Assembly: GCA_938023905.1 (NCBI GenBank)
Contig: CALJCO010000073.1
Span: forward strand, 1-28,324
Source of the DNA: an uncultured Collinsella sp.
Lineage (GTDB): Bacteria > Actinomycetota > Coriobacteriia > Coriobacteriales > Coriobacteriaceae
Length of the DNA: 28,324 bases
Direction: 5' to 3'
The notes under the pieces are model-generated. The model saw nothing but the letters and a program-made list of their open reading frames with translations, did not search any database and was not told where the DNA came from. The translations under genes and the position numbers were made by a program. Numbering within the stretch: position 1 is the stretch's first letter; each line of letters opens with the position of its first letter. Shown one piece after another: positions 14,796 through 22,234 of the stretch.

Positions 14796-14883
14796 GCAGC
14801 GAGCCTAGTAACGGCCGCTACGAAACCATACGGAAACGCACGATGCGCTTTATTGCGCTAAACTGTTTCCTCACTGAGTTGTC

Positions 14884-14917
14884 GGGGCTTCCGTACACAC
14901 GGGAGCCCCTTTCCTTA
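14884..14917 (+). terminator. Attenuating hairpin between binding-protein and permease genes
   Basis: GGGGCTTCC pairs with GGGAGCCCC across a short loop and is followed by TTTCCTT. Partial termination here would give more binding protein than permease, a common arrangement in such operons. Confidence 0.65.
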
Positions 14918-14933
14918 CCGGCGGGAGGTCCGC

Positions 14934-15593
14934 ATGAGTCTCTCCGAGCTCTGGTCGCTCTATGGCCAAAACTATATCGACGCGCTGCTAGCAACCTGGG
15001 GTATGACACTTGAGTCGTTTGCCATCGCCATGGTGCTGGCCGTCGCCGTCACCGTGATGCGCGTGTCGCCGCTCAAGCCGCTGCGCGTCTTTGGCGACCT
15101 GTATGTCCAGGTCTTCCGTAACATCCCCGGCATCGCACTGCTCATCATCGTCGTCTATGCGCTGCCGCCGCTCAAGGTCGTCCTGCCCTATCGCACCTGC
15201 GTTATCGTCGCCACAGTGCTCTTGGGTTCTGCCTTTGGCTCCGAGAACTTTATGAGCGGCATCAACACCGTCGGCGTCGGCCAGGTGGAAGCCGCCCGCT
15301 CGCTGGGCATGAGCTTCAACCGCATCCTCGCCAAGATCGTGATTCCGCAGGCACTGCGCTCGAGCGTGCTGCCCATGACCAACCTCTTTATCGCCGTCAT
15401 GCTCACCACCGCGCTCGGCAGTCAGGTGCCGCTTAAGCCCCAGGAGCTCACCGGCGTGGTGAGCTATATCAACACGCGCTCGCTCGGCGGCGTCGCCGCG
15501 TTCTTTATCTCGGCGCTCGGCTACCTGGGCACAGCCTTTGTGGTGAGCCACATTGGCAACTACATCGATAAGAAGGTGAGGATCCTCCGATGA
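14934..15593 (+). CDS. Amino-acid ABC transporter permease (HisM/GluC type)
   Basis: A 219-aa inner-membrane permease of the polar amino-acid uptake family. Five or so membrane helices surround the conserved cytoplasmic loop GQVEAARSLGMSFNRILAKIVIPQALR (EAA motif, about residues 115-142) that contacts the ATPase. FRNIPGIALL is the usual segment before it. RBS GGGAGG before ATG 14934. The last four bases overlap the next permease (ATGA), so the two are translationally coupled and probably form a heterodimer, as in GluC/GluD. Confidence 0.93.
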   Translation: MSLSELWSLYGQNYIDALLATWGMTLESFAIAMVLAVAVTVMRVSPLKPLRVFGDLYVQVFRNIPGIALLIIVVYALPPLKVVLPYRTCVIVATVLLGSAFGSENFMSGINTVGVGQVEAARSLGMSFNRILAKIVIPQALRSSVLPMTNLFIAVMLTTALGSQVPLKPQELTGVVSYINTRSLGGVAAFFISALGYLGTAFVVSHIGNYIDKKVRILR

Positions 15594-16423
15594 GCAAGCA
15601 CTCCTCCCCCGCGCTCACCATGCGCGATGCGCTCTACGAGGCTCCCGGCCCCAAGATGCGCGCCAAGATTCGCATCGGCACCGCCATCTCGCTGGTTGCC
15701 GTCGTCGCACTCGTTGCCCTCGTGTTGCAGCGCTTTTATGTGACCGGCCAGCTTTCGGTTCACTATTGGTATTTCTTTACGCACCTCACCACCTGGAAGT
15801 TTCTGCTTGCCGGCTTTGAGGGCACCGTTAAAGTCGCACTCACCGCCGGCGCCATCGCGCTGGTGCTCGGCCTTGCCCTTATGCTCGGTCGCGCCAGCGA
15901 CATTAAGCCGCTGCAGCTGGTCTGCCGCGTACTCACCGATTTCTTCCGCGGCGTGCCGAGCCTGCTGTTCATCTACTTCTTCTTTTTGGTGCTGCCCCAG
16001 TACAAGATTGCGCTGCCGTCGTTTTGGATGCTCACGCTTCCCGTCGCGCTCGCCGCAGCCGGTGTACTGGCCGAAATCTTCCGTGCCGGCGTCAACGCCG
16101 TACCGCGCGGCCAGGTCGAGGCTGCCCAGGCACTCGGTCTCTCCAAAGCTAAAATCACCTTTAAAATCGTCCTGCCGCAGGCTATTCGGTTTATCATTCC
16201 GTCGTTGATTTCGCAGCTTGTGGTCGTCGTCAAAGACACCACCGTCGCCTACGTGGTGAGCTACCCCGACCTCATGCAAAATGCCCGCGTGCTCATTACC
16301 AACTACGATGCCCTCGTGTCGGTCTACCTGGTGATCGCGGTCATCTATATCCTCATCAACGTCGCGATCAACAAGGCCGCCGTCTACGTTTCGCACAAGA
16401 CCGGCGCGACCATCATCCGCTAA
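15590..16423 (+). CDS. Amino-acid ABC transporter permease (HisQ/GluD type)
   Basis: A 277-aa permease that is longer than its partner because of a 35-residue N-terminal cytoplasmic segment before the first helix. It has the marks FFRGVPSLLFIYFFF and the EAA loop GQVEAAQALGLSKAKITFKIVLPQAIR (about residues 175-200). It starts inside the stop of the preceding permease. The ATPase gene follows after 36 bp. Together they form the membrane channel of a polar amino-acid importer resembling corynebacterial GluBCDA. Confidence 0.93.
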   Translation: MSKHSSPALTMRDALYEAPGPKMRAKIRIGTAISLVAVVALVALVLQRFYVTGQLSVHYWYFFTHLTTWKFLLAGFEGTVKVALTAGAIALVLGLALMLGRASDIKPLQLVCRVLTDFFRGVPSLLFIYFFFLVLPQYKIALPSFWMLTLPVALAAAGVLAEIFRAGVNAVPRGQVEAAQALGLSKAKITFKIVLPQAIRFIIPSLISQLVVVVKDTTVAYVVSYPDLMQNARVLITNYDALVSVYLVIAVIYILINVAINKAAVYVSHKTGATIIR

Positions 16424-16459
16424 CGATTTACCATTTCGAGTCATAAGGAGCCGAGCATC

Positions 16460-17224
16460 ATGGCACAGAGCACTTCTTCTACCGACAACCGGCCGCTGAT
16501 CGAGCTCAGGCACGTCGATAAGCACTATGGCGATCTACACGTCCTCAACGACATCAATCTCTCGGTCGACCGCGGCGAGGTCGTCGTGGTGATCGGCCCC
16601 TCGGGCTCGGGCAAGTCGACCATGTGCCGAACCATCAACCGCCTGGAAACCATCGACTCGGGCGAGATCCTCATCGAGGGCGAGCCTCTGCCGCAGGAAG
16701 GCAAGGACCTTGCCCGCATGCGCGCCGAGCTGGGCATGGTGTTTCAGCAGTTCAACCTGTTCGCACATATGACCGTACTGCAAAACGTCATGCTGGGACC
16801 GGTCGATGTGCTGGGCGTCTCCAAGGACGAGGCCCGCGAGCGCGCCATGGACCTGCTGGGCCGCGTAGGCGTTGCCGAGCAGGCCGATAAGGTGCCTGCA
16901 CAGCTCTCGGGCGGCCAGCAGCAGCGCGTAGCCATCGCCCGTTCGCTCGCCATGCAGCCCAAGGCCATGCTCTTCGACGAGCCCACGAGCGCCCTTGATC
17001 CCGAGATGATCAATGAGGTGCTCGAGGTCATGGTTCGCCTGGCCCAGCAGGGTATGACGATGATCGTCATCACCCACGAGATGAACTTTGCCCGCCGCGT
17101 GGCCGACCGCGTCGTGTTTATGGCCGACGGCCAGATCGTGGAAACCGGCACGCCCGACGAGTTCTTTGACCATCCCCAGACCAAGCGCGCCCAAGACTTC
17201 CTCAACTCCATCAAGGGCCACTAG
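16460..17224 (+). CDS. Polar amino-acid ABC transporter ATPase (GlnQ/GluA type)
   Basis: A 254-aa cytoplasmic ATPase with every nucleotide-site element: Walker A GPSGSGKST (46-54), Q-loop VFQQFNLF, signature LSGGQQQR, Walker B AMLFDEP, D-loop SALDPE and H-loop ITHEM. It powers import through the two permeases just upstream. RBS AAGGAG 9 nt before ATG 16460. The next gene begins 52 bp later and may be on the same transcript. Confidence 0.96.
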   Translation: MAQSTSSTDNRPLIELRHVDKHYGDLHVLNDINLSVDRGEVVVVIGPSGSGKSTMCRTINRLETIDSGEILIEGEPLPQEGKDLARMRAELGMVFQQFNLFAHMTVLQNVMLGPVDVLGVSKDEARERAMDLLGRVGVAEQADKVPAQLSGGQQQRVAIARSLAMQPKAMLFDEPTSALDPEMINEVLEVMVRLAQQGMTMIVITHEMNFARRVADRVVFMADGQIVETGTPDEFFDHPQTKRAQDFLNSIKGH

Positions 17225-17276
17225 CCCAATTGCCATATCTGCTCGCCATGACCATCCAAACTCGAAAGCAACACCC

Positions 17277-18086
17277 ATGATCGGAACTCGCACTTCATCG
17301 TCATACACCCCGCACCTCGACGTCGATCCCGCCGACCGCCCGCTTATCCTGGTGGCACCGCGCTGGGAAGAAGCGAAGCCCTTTTTGAGCGAAATGCTCT
17401 CCCCCAACGAGGAGATCGCGAGCGTCTTTGTCGACGCCATTCTTGCTGCCGGCGGCCTGCCGCTGCAGATGTCCATTACCGAGGACATCGAGGTCATCCG
17501 TCATTACGTGGAAATCGCCGACGGTATCGCCATTCCTGGCGGCCCGGACGTCAACCCCAAGCGCTGGGGCGATGAGCGCCCTTACGACCCCACGCTATGC
17601 TGCGAGATTCGCGATCGCTTTGAGTTCAAGCTCGTCAACGAGGTGCTCCGCGCCAAAAAGCCGCTCTTTACCACCTGCCGTGGCACGCAGCTGCTCAACG
17701 TCGCCACCGGCGGCACCCTGTGCATGGACGTGCCGAGCTTGGGCGCGCGCGAGGGCCGCACGCAGTGGCGCCATACCCATGTGCTCAACGACCCCGTGCA
17801 TCCTGTCGAGGTCGTGCCGGGCTCGCTGCTGGAGCGCGCGCTTGGCGGACGCAGGCTCATCCAGACCAACTCCGCACACCATTGCTGCGTCGACCGCCTG
17901 GGCAAGAGCACGCGCCTGGTCGCCAAGGCAACCGATGGCGTACCCGAGTGCATTGAGGTCGAGGGACAGCCGTTCTGTCTGGGCGTGCAATGGCATCCCG
18001 AGTACACGTGGAAGACGCTCGAGACCGACTTTAACCTGTGGAAGTCGTTTGTCGAGGCAGCAGCAAAGGTTAAACAGGCCCGCTAG
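17277..18086 (+). CDS. Gamma-glutamyl hydrolase-like class I amidotransferase (peptidase C26)
   Basis: A 269-aa class I glutamine-amidotransferase-fold hydrolase of the PuuD/C26 type. The catalytic triad is visible: Cys134 in TTCRGTQLL, and His240 and Glu242 in VQWHPEY. IPGGPDVNPKRWG (about 86-98) is the usual family loop. Such enzymes cleave gamma-glutamyl amides, e.g. gamma-glutamyl-GABA or gamma-glutamyl peptides. ATG 17277 is chosen because homologous sequence starts there; the upstream 63 codons overlap the ATPase gene in another frame. The RBS is weak (GAAAG). Its place after an amino-acid importer suggests processing of imported glutamyl compounds, which is an inference. A terminator follows. 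Confidence 0.88.
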   Translation: MIGTRTSSSYTPHLDVDPADRPLILVAPRWEEAKPFLSEMLSPNEEIASVFVDAILAAGGLPLQMSITEDIEVIRHYVEIADGIAIPGGPDVNPKRWGDERPYDPTLCCEIRDRFEFKLVNEVLRAKKPLFTTCRGTQLLNVATGGTLCMDVPSLGAREGRTQWRHTHVLNDPVHPVEVVPGSLLERALGGRRLIQTNSAHHCCVDRLGKSTRLVAKATDGVPECIEVEGQPFCLGVQWHPEYTWKTLETDFNLWKSFVEAAAKVKQAR

Positions 18087-18119
18087 TTTGCAAGCTACAC
18101 AAGTTAAAGCCTCCTAAGC

Positions 18120-18164
18120 CAGGGGGGGCGGACAGCAGCCACGGTGCCCGCCCCCCTGTATTTG
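18120..18164 (+). terminator. Intrinsic terminator after the ABC/C26 operon
   Basis: CAGGGGGGGCGG pairs with CCGCCCCCCTG around a loop of about 15 nt, followed by TATTTGAT. The stem is extremely GC-rich and the T-tract short. Confidence 0.75.
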
Positions 18165-18196
18165 ATACGCTCGGTATGTTTATCCCTCACAAACAA

Positions 18197-19015
18197 TCAA
18201 AGAAATCTCGACCGCAATCGGTCGACCGTAAAGCAGATGGCAAAAACGCTTGCTACGTTTATGAGGCAGTCAATTAAAATCGAAACGCATTGACCGTCCC
18301 CCAACGGGGTCACGCCGCAAATCCACATGAGCATCGAGGCTGGAAGCGGAAGCATGGAATTGGCTCCGACCTGTATGTAGATCGTTACGACGTTGACAAG
18401 CAACAGCATGCCAATAGGACCGAAGCCGGATCCAAAATAGGAAACAACGATCACGCAAGAGACCACGTATGCAAGGCAGACCGCACTCGCCAGAAGAAGT
18501 CGATCGCAAAACATATTCAGGTTGAAATACTGTTGAGCATCCAAAACGATTGCGCAGTTAAGACAGTACAAAACGACACTTGACAGGATAAACGCGCCCA
18601 ATAGGGCGAAAGAAGACAGCATCACTCGCGCAACGGTAACGCACGCCCGCTTCCCTCCCCGAGCCTCCGACAGCCCCCACGGTTCCTCGACAAAGCTCGA
18701 ACTGGCAAAGCGTGGGACAACGCAAGGCGCGATAAGCGGAAAGAACAATGCATGAGCCAACGGGGCCACATTGAACAGCAAGCCGCGAAAAACCTCTGCA
18801 TTACCAAATAGAAGGGCGTCCTCTGCCGACAGTTTAAGCGTCGGGTCTGGGAAAAAGCCCAAGAAACTGCCCTCGCGGAGGCTACAGAACCACATCGGGA
18901 AAGAATTAAGCTGCAATATCACCATACACGCATAAATTGCCAGGATTAAGACGTACGTCCATTCGCTCACATGCTTCAATTCTGAATGGAGGAACCTTTT
19001 AATCTGACGAGCCAT
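18197..19015 (-). CDS. ABC-2-type transporter permease (second subunit)
   Basis: A 272-aa hydrophobic protein with about six membrane spans and a short basic N-terminus (MARQIKRFLHSELK), the layout of ABC-2 exporter permeases from lantibiotic/bacitracin immunity-type systems. No specific family was recognised. The start is ATG 19015 with GGAGG 8 nt upstream; it overlaps the preceding permease by 17 bp. GTG codons further upstream in the same frame are less likely. With the ATPase and other permease it should form one exporter of unknown cargo. Confidence 0.75.
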   Translation of the reverse strand: MARQIKRFLHSELKHVSEWTYVLILAIYACMVILQLNSFPMWFCSLREGSFLGFFPDPTLKLSAEDALLFGNAEVFRGLLFNVAPLAHALFFPLIAPCVVPRFASSSFVEEPWGLSEARGGKRACVTVARVMLSSFALLGAFILSSVVLYCLNCAIVLDAQQYFNLNMFCDRLLLASAVCLAYVVSCVIVVSYFGSGFGPIGMLLLVNVVTIYIQVGANSMLPLPASMLMWICGVTPLGDGQCVSILIDCLINVASVFAICFTVDRLRSRFL

Positions 19016-19823
19016 TGAGCACACCTCCGACACGACAGGTCACGAGAGCGTAAATCAATACCGATAGACAGCCAGCTGCCACGCCATATCCCAGAAGCGT
19101 CAGCTGCCCCATATCGCTATACCCAAGGGCACATCCGGCTCCAAGGTACGGCCCCGGAAGGAGGAAGATCCATCGCAAGGATGGTATAGGTGCCTGAAGG
19201 AAGGTTCCGTAGAGCGTCAAGCTCATGACAAATCCAATTATTATTACAGCCCCGCTCAATACAGCGCTGCCTGTAATCCGATAGATGGTCATCGTCTCCA
19301 ACGCAACCGATATCACCAATACGGCGTTGATTATCATCGCAGGCAAAAATGCAGCCAGCATGCCATGCACGTAGTTTTGCCCTCCACGTGTTACGGCTAT
19401 TGCAAAAAGAAGAAGGCAAAGCGCACTATATGCTGCGCCGATTATTAAAGCAGACGAAAGTACATGTGCCAGAACCCCGTTAAAGCGGGCAAGACCTCTT
19501 GCTGAAGAAATTCGGCATCCCTCTTCATAGCCGCGCTCCTGTAAAATCGCCAGGCAAACGATGAGCGGAACGAACAGAGAGGTGCCAGCAAAAGCACTGC
19601 GCACAAGGGACTCATCAGGTGCAGAAGAGTCGATTACATTCCAAAAGAATCCAATATCCTCCCCGCAGACGCTATTGCCAAAGGCTAGCAACGTTGTTCC
19701 GCTTTTTAGAAAGACACCGAAGAGAAGGCCGAACGCCAGCATAAGCGCAAGACAAAACTGCGCCGGAAACATCCTGTGTAAACGCATCATGTCCGCCTTT
19801 ATGGGATGGATCGCCCGCTTCAT
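18999..19823 (-). CDS. ABC-2-type transporter permease (first subunit)
   Basis: A 274-aa membrane protein with six or so hydrophobic segments, one of the two paired permeases of this exporter. An ERGYEEGCRISSARGLARF stretch after the second helix resembles the cytoplasmic coupling region of ABC-2 permeases. The ATG overlaps the ATPase stop (ATGA), and its end overlaps the next permease by 17 bp, so the three genes are tightly coupled. The cargo is not evident. Confidence 0.78.
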   Translation of the reverse strand: MKRAIHPIKADMMRLHRMFPAQFCLALMLAFGLLFGVFLKSGTTLLAFGNSVCGEDIGFFWNVIDSSAPDESLVRSAFAGTSLFVPLIVCLAILQERGYEEGCRISSARGLARFNGVLAHVLSSALIIGAAYSALCLLLFAIAVTRGGQNYVHGMLAAFLPAMIINAVLVISVALETMTIYRITGSAVLSGAVIIIGFVMSLTLYGTFLQAPIPSLRWIFLLPGPYLGAGCALGYSDMGQLTLLGYGVAAGCLSVLIYALVTCRVGGVLNGSSD

Positions 19824-20581
19824 AGCGAGACCGCCTTCATCAAGCGCCTGTAATACTCTTTTAGGGACGACGCCTCATCCCTTATGACGTCCATCGATTC
19901 CTTTTTTAGCAGTTCGCCGTCATGAAGAAACAGGCAGCTTGTTGCAACCGATGCCAACTCATCCAAATCATGACTAGAGATGAGCATGGTCTTACCCTGC
20001 TCTCGATTCAATCGACCGATAAGGGCCCATATACTCTCGATGCCCAACGGATCCAATCCATTTGCCGGCTCATCGAAAATTAGTACGTCGGTGTCGCCCA
20101 ATAAAGCCGTAGCTATATCCAGTCGCCGTTTCATTCCCAGAGAAAAACTGCTCACGCTCTTTTTCTCATCGGCATCCAGCCCGACTAGGCTCAAAACGCG
20201 AGGAATCTCACGCTTCTCATCGAGCCCCCATTCCGCACATCGGATTTGAAGATTCTCAACCGCACTGAGAGATTGGTATGCTCCACTGGAATCTGGTACA
20301 TAGCCGACACGCGTCCGCATCAGGCTAAGCTCTTTTTTTGATTTGCCTCCGAAGAGTTCCACGCTTCCCGACGATGGCTCACAGAGGCCCAGCACTATTT
20401 TAATAAGCGTGCTTTTACCCGCCCCGTTTGCACCAACAAGGGCGCAAAGCTCAGACTGATCCACCTCGAAGGAAACGTCATGCAAAACGCGCCGTTTCCC
20501 GTAGCGCTTTGACACCCTTGATAGCCTTATCGTCGATGCGTTCATTGGCCTCCCGTTCCGCTTGATAGCAAAACCGCTCAT
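19820..20581 (-). CDS. ABC exporter ATPase (BcrA/CcmA-like)
   Basis: A 253-aa ATPase with Walker A GANGAGKST (50-58), signature SFSLGMKRR (145-153), Walker B DVLIFDEP (165-172) and the H-loop SSHDLDE. The signature and the YVPDSSGAYQSLSAVENL segment fit the bacitracin/lantibiotic export group. A start at 20581 (AAGGA 5 nt upstream) is used; a second ATG at 20545 with GGGAGG 3 nt upstream would shorten the protein by 12 residues. It energises the two downstream permeases. The operon lies behind an HTH regulator gene and has a palindrome resembling that regulator's own candidate operator. Confidence 0.9.
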   Translation of the reverse strand: MSGFAIKRNGRPMNASTIRLSRVSKRYGKRRVLHDVSFEVDQSELCALVGANGAGKSTLIKIVLGLCEPSSGSVELFGGKSKKELSLMRTRVGYVPDSSGAYQSLSAVENLQIRCAEWGLDEKREIPRVLSLVGLDADEKKSVSSFSLGMKRRLDIATALLGDTDVLIFDEPANGLDPLGIESIWALIGRLNREQGKTMLISSHDLDELASVATSCLFLHDGELLKKESMDVIRDEASSLKEYYRRLMKAVSL

Positions 20582-20616
20582 ATCGTTCCTTCTTTACTTT
20601 ATCGTTTTCCATAGTT

Positions 20617-20635
20617 GTTATTGTTTTTCGATAAC
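20617..20635 (-). promoter_or_regulatory. Operator candidate upstream of the ABC exporter operon
   Basis: GTTAT-N9-ATAAC containing TTATCGAA (minus strand). The same TTATCGAA word occurs in the longer inverted repeat before the DUF2975/HTH pair (21645-21678), suggesting shared control by that HTH protein. Confidence 0.35.
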
Positions 20636-20654
20636 TCATATTTGCCAAGATAAT

Positions 20655-20685
20655 CTAAAAGAAAGAACCCGTGTTAGACACGGGT
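20655..20685 (-). terminator. Intrinsic terminator after the HTH gene
   Basis: On the minus strand ACCCGTG-TCTAA-CACGGGT is followed by TCTTTCTTTT. It separates the HTH/DUF2975 unit from the exporter operon downstream. Confidence 0.85.
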
Positions 20686-20725
20686 CCCTTCACGCTGATA
20701 TTTCGTTTTAGTTGTTCGCCTTAAG

Positions 20726-21055
20726 CTACTCGTCGCTCAAATCGACAGCAAAGACTGATGTCGGAAGCGACGCCTCATTGCCTCCGCCGTCCCGCATCTG
20801 CCTCACAACGTTTTTTGCACGCTCAACAATAAGCTCCTCAAGCTCTTTCTCACTCACGCGCTGAATAATATCTCCCGGTTGACAATCAAGCTCATCACAG
20901 ATATCGAGGAGCGTCTTTAGGCGAATAGCTTTTATCTTTCCGTTTCTAAGCTTTGAAATATTAGCCGGAGTATGCCCCGTCGCCCGAATCAGATCAGCAC
21001 TGGTCTTTCCGGTCTTAAGCAGCTGCGTCTCAAGCTCGATGATGAGATAGCTCAT
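20726..21055 (-). CDS. XRE/Cro-CI-family HTH regulator (YozG-like)
   Basis: A 109-aa protein. Residues 5-65 are a Cro/CI helix-turn-helix domain: LLKTGKTSADLIRATGHTPANISKLRNGKIKAIRLKTLLDICDELDCQPGDII is the YozG-like pattern typical of small regulators paired with DUF2975 membrane proteins. The C-terminal 45 residues are charged and of unknown role. RBS GGAGGAAAC before ATG 21055, 8 bp after the DUF2975 gene, so the two are coupled. It likely binds the inverted repeat at 21645-21678 and perhaps the similar site before the exporter operon. Confidence 0.9.
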   Translation of the reverse strand: MSYLIIELETQLLKTGKTSADLIRATGHTPANISKLRNGKIKAIRLKTLLDICDELDCQPGDIIQRVSEKELEELIVERAKNVVRQMRDGGGNEASLPTSVFAVDLSDE

Positions 21056-21063
21056 GTTTCCTC

Positions 21064-21624
21064 CTACACAAGCTCGTCAGACTGCTCTTGGAGCAGCGAG
21101 GCATAACTCCAGATCGCCGAGATAAATAAACAGACAACTGCGCCGATAAACGACCCCGCATCAAAGGTAGCGCCTTGGCAAATCTCAATAACGAAGGAAT
21201 GAGGCACGATGTAAAGCTCCAGTCCGCCAATGGTGAGATTGACCGATCCATAGGCACCAACAAGCGAAACCGCGGCGTTAACAGCAAAGGCAAGCGCGAG
21301 AACACGGATAAGCCGCACATGCGTCTTGGTAAAGGGCGAGACGCCTCGCGAGATGTTACGGCTGATCCCGCACAGAACGACAAGCGAAATACCCATAACA
21401 AGCGCCATGCACAGTCCGCTTGGGATAACGATGCACCCGCCATCGAGAAGCGTCACGACACCGAAAGAATCGACAGAAGCAACGTTTGCAACCGCATACC
21501 AGATCACGTAAACAACCAACGCGGCAAAAGCGACGAGCATCCCTGCAAAAACGGCTGCCATGCAAAAACCGAGCTTCCTGATATTTTCGCCCGCCTTGGC
21601 CATACGCTGAACGCTGTTGGACAT
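21064..21624 (-). CDS. DUF2975-like membrane protein
   Basis: A 186-aa protein with four membrane segments: two near the N-terminus (about 20-45 and 75-95, around GFCMAAVFAGMLVAFAALVVYV), a cytoplasmic loop with ISRGVSPFTKTHVRLIRVLALAFA, and two more. The SPF(T/S) loop and the coupling to a YozG-like regulator are typical of DUF2975 proteins, whose function is not established; sensing or modulation of the partner regulator is possible. The start ATG 21624 is chosen for GAGGGTGAG upstream; 33 further upstream codons are Cys-rich and lack an RBS. Confidence 0.78.
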   Translation of the reverse strand: MSNSVQRMAKAGENIRKLGFCMAAVFAGMLVAFAALVVYVIWYAVANVASVDSFGVVTLLDGGCIVIPSGLCMALVMGISLVVLCGISRNISRGVSPFTKTHVRLIRVLALAFAVNAAVSLVGAYGSVNLTIGGLELYIVPHSFVIEICQGATFDAGSFIGAVVCLFISAIWSYASLLQEQSDELV

Positions 21625-21644
21625 ACACTCACCCTCATCGACTC

Positions 21645-21678
21645 TATCGTTATTCGAACGGTTTATCGAACAACGATA
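21645..21678 (-). promoter_or_regulatory. 34-bp inverted-repeat operator candidate before DUF2975/HTH genes
   Basis: TATCGTTATTCGA and TCGAACAACGATA are complementary at 12 of 13 positions with an 8-bp spacer, 21 bp upstream of the DUF2975 start codon. This is a likely autoregulatory site for the HTH protein. Confidence 0.55.
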
Positions 21679-21766
21679 TGGATTGCATGCGGAAAGCCCC
21701 GACAGTGTGCATAGGCAATTCACTAATCAGAAGAGGTGAGCGTGGATTTTTGGACACGTATCGAAC

Positions 21767-21830
21767 GAGCGTGGATAATCTCCCACTTTGAGCCCGCCAC
21801 CGGGCCTAAAACGGGAGATTATCCACGCTC
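21767..21830. repeat. 18-bp perfect inverted repeat GAGCGTGGATAATCTCCC
   Basis: The arms 21767-21784 and 21813-21830 are exact complements; the 28-nt loop holds a further small hairpin GCCCG...CGGGC. A partial third copy (GAGCGTGGAT) is at 21738. It lies between the Hpt gene end and the DUF2975 leader and has no T-run on either side. Confidence 0.7.
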
Positions 21831-21854
21831 ATAGTCATCAAGGCTCACAGCCTC

Positions 21855-22211
21855 TTACTCGGCCGCCTCGCGCAGAGCCGACATCGTAGCCGCATATTGC
21901 TGCTGCAACGCATGCATCCCCTCGCGGGCGCCGTCAACGGCATCAGCGCCGCGCAGCGCTTCGGTTACCACGACCGCCGGCTCGTACAGATTATCGAATC
22001 CCAGGTTCTGGCTCACGCCCTTGAGCGTGTGCGCTGCCATAAACGCACTCTCGGCGTCTCCCGCCGCCATGGCGGCCTCCAGCTTGTCCATGCTCTCGTC
22101 ATCCAAAAACTTGAGGGCAAAGCGGGCAAGCATTTCCCCGCCCATCAGCCGAGCGCACGCGTCATCATAATTAGCGCCGATCTTCTCATATGCCTCACGC
22201 ATGGAAATCAT
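21855..22211 (-). CDS. Hpt (histidine phosphotransfer) domain protein
   Basis: A 118-aa free-standing Hpt protein. The phospho-accepting His is His61 in AAHTLKGVSQNLGF, the standard HxxKG motif, within a four-helix bundle. It would shuttle phosphate between a hybrid kinase and a response regulator. The receiver domain of the adjacent GGDEF-REC-HD-GYP protein is the natural partner: the two genes are 23 bp apart, same strand, Hpt second. No histidine kinase is encoded in this window. RBS GGAG 9 nt from ATG 22211. Confidence 0.92.
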   Translation of the reverse strand: MISMREAYEKIGANYDDACARLMGGEMLARFALKFLDDESMDKLEAAMAAGDAESAFMAAHTLKGVSQNLGFDNLYEPAVVVTEALRGADAVDGAREGMHALQQQYAATMSALREAAE

Positions 22212-22234
22212 GGATTAAAACTCCTTTGGTCAAA

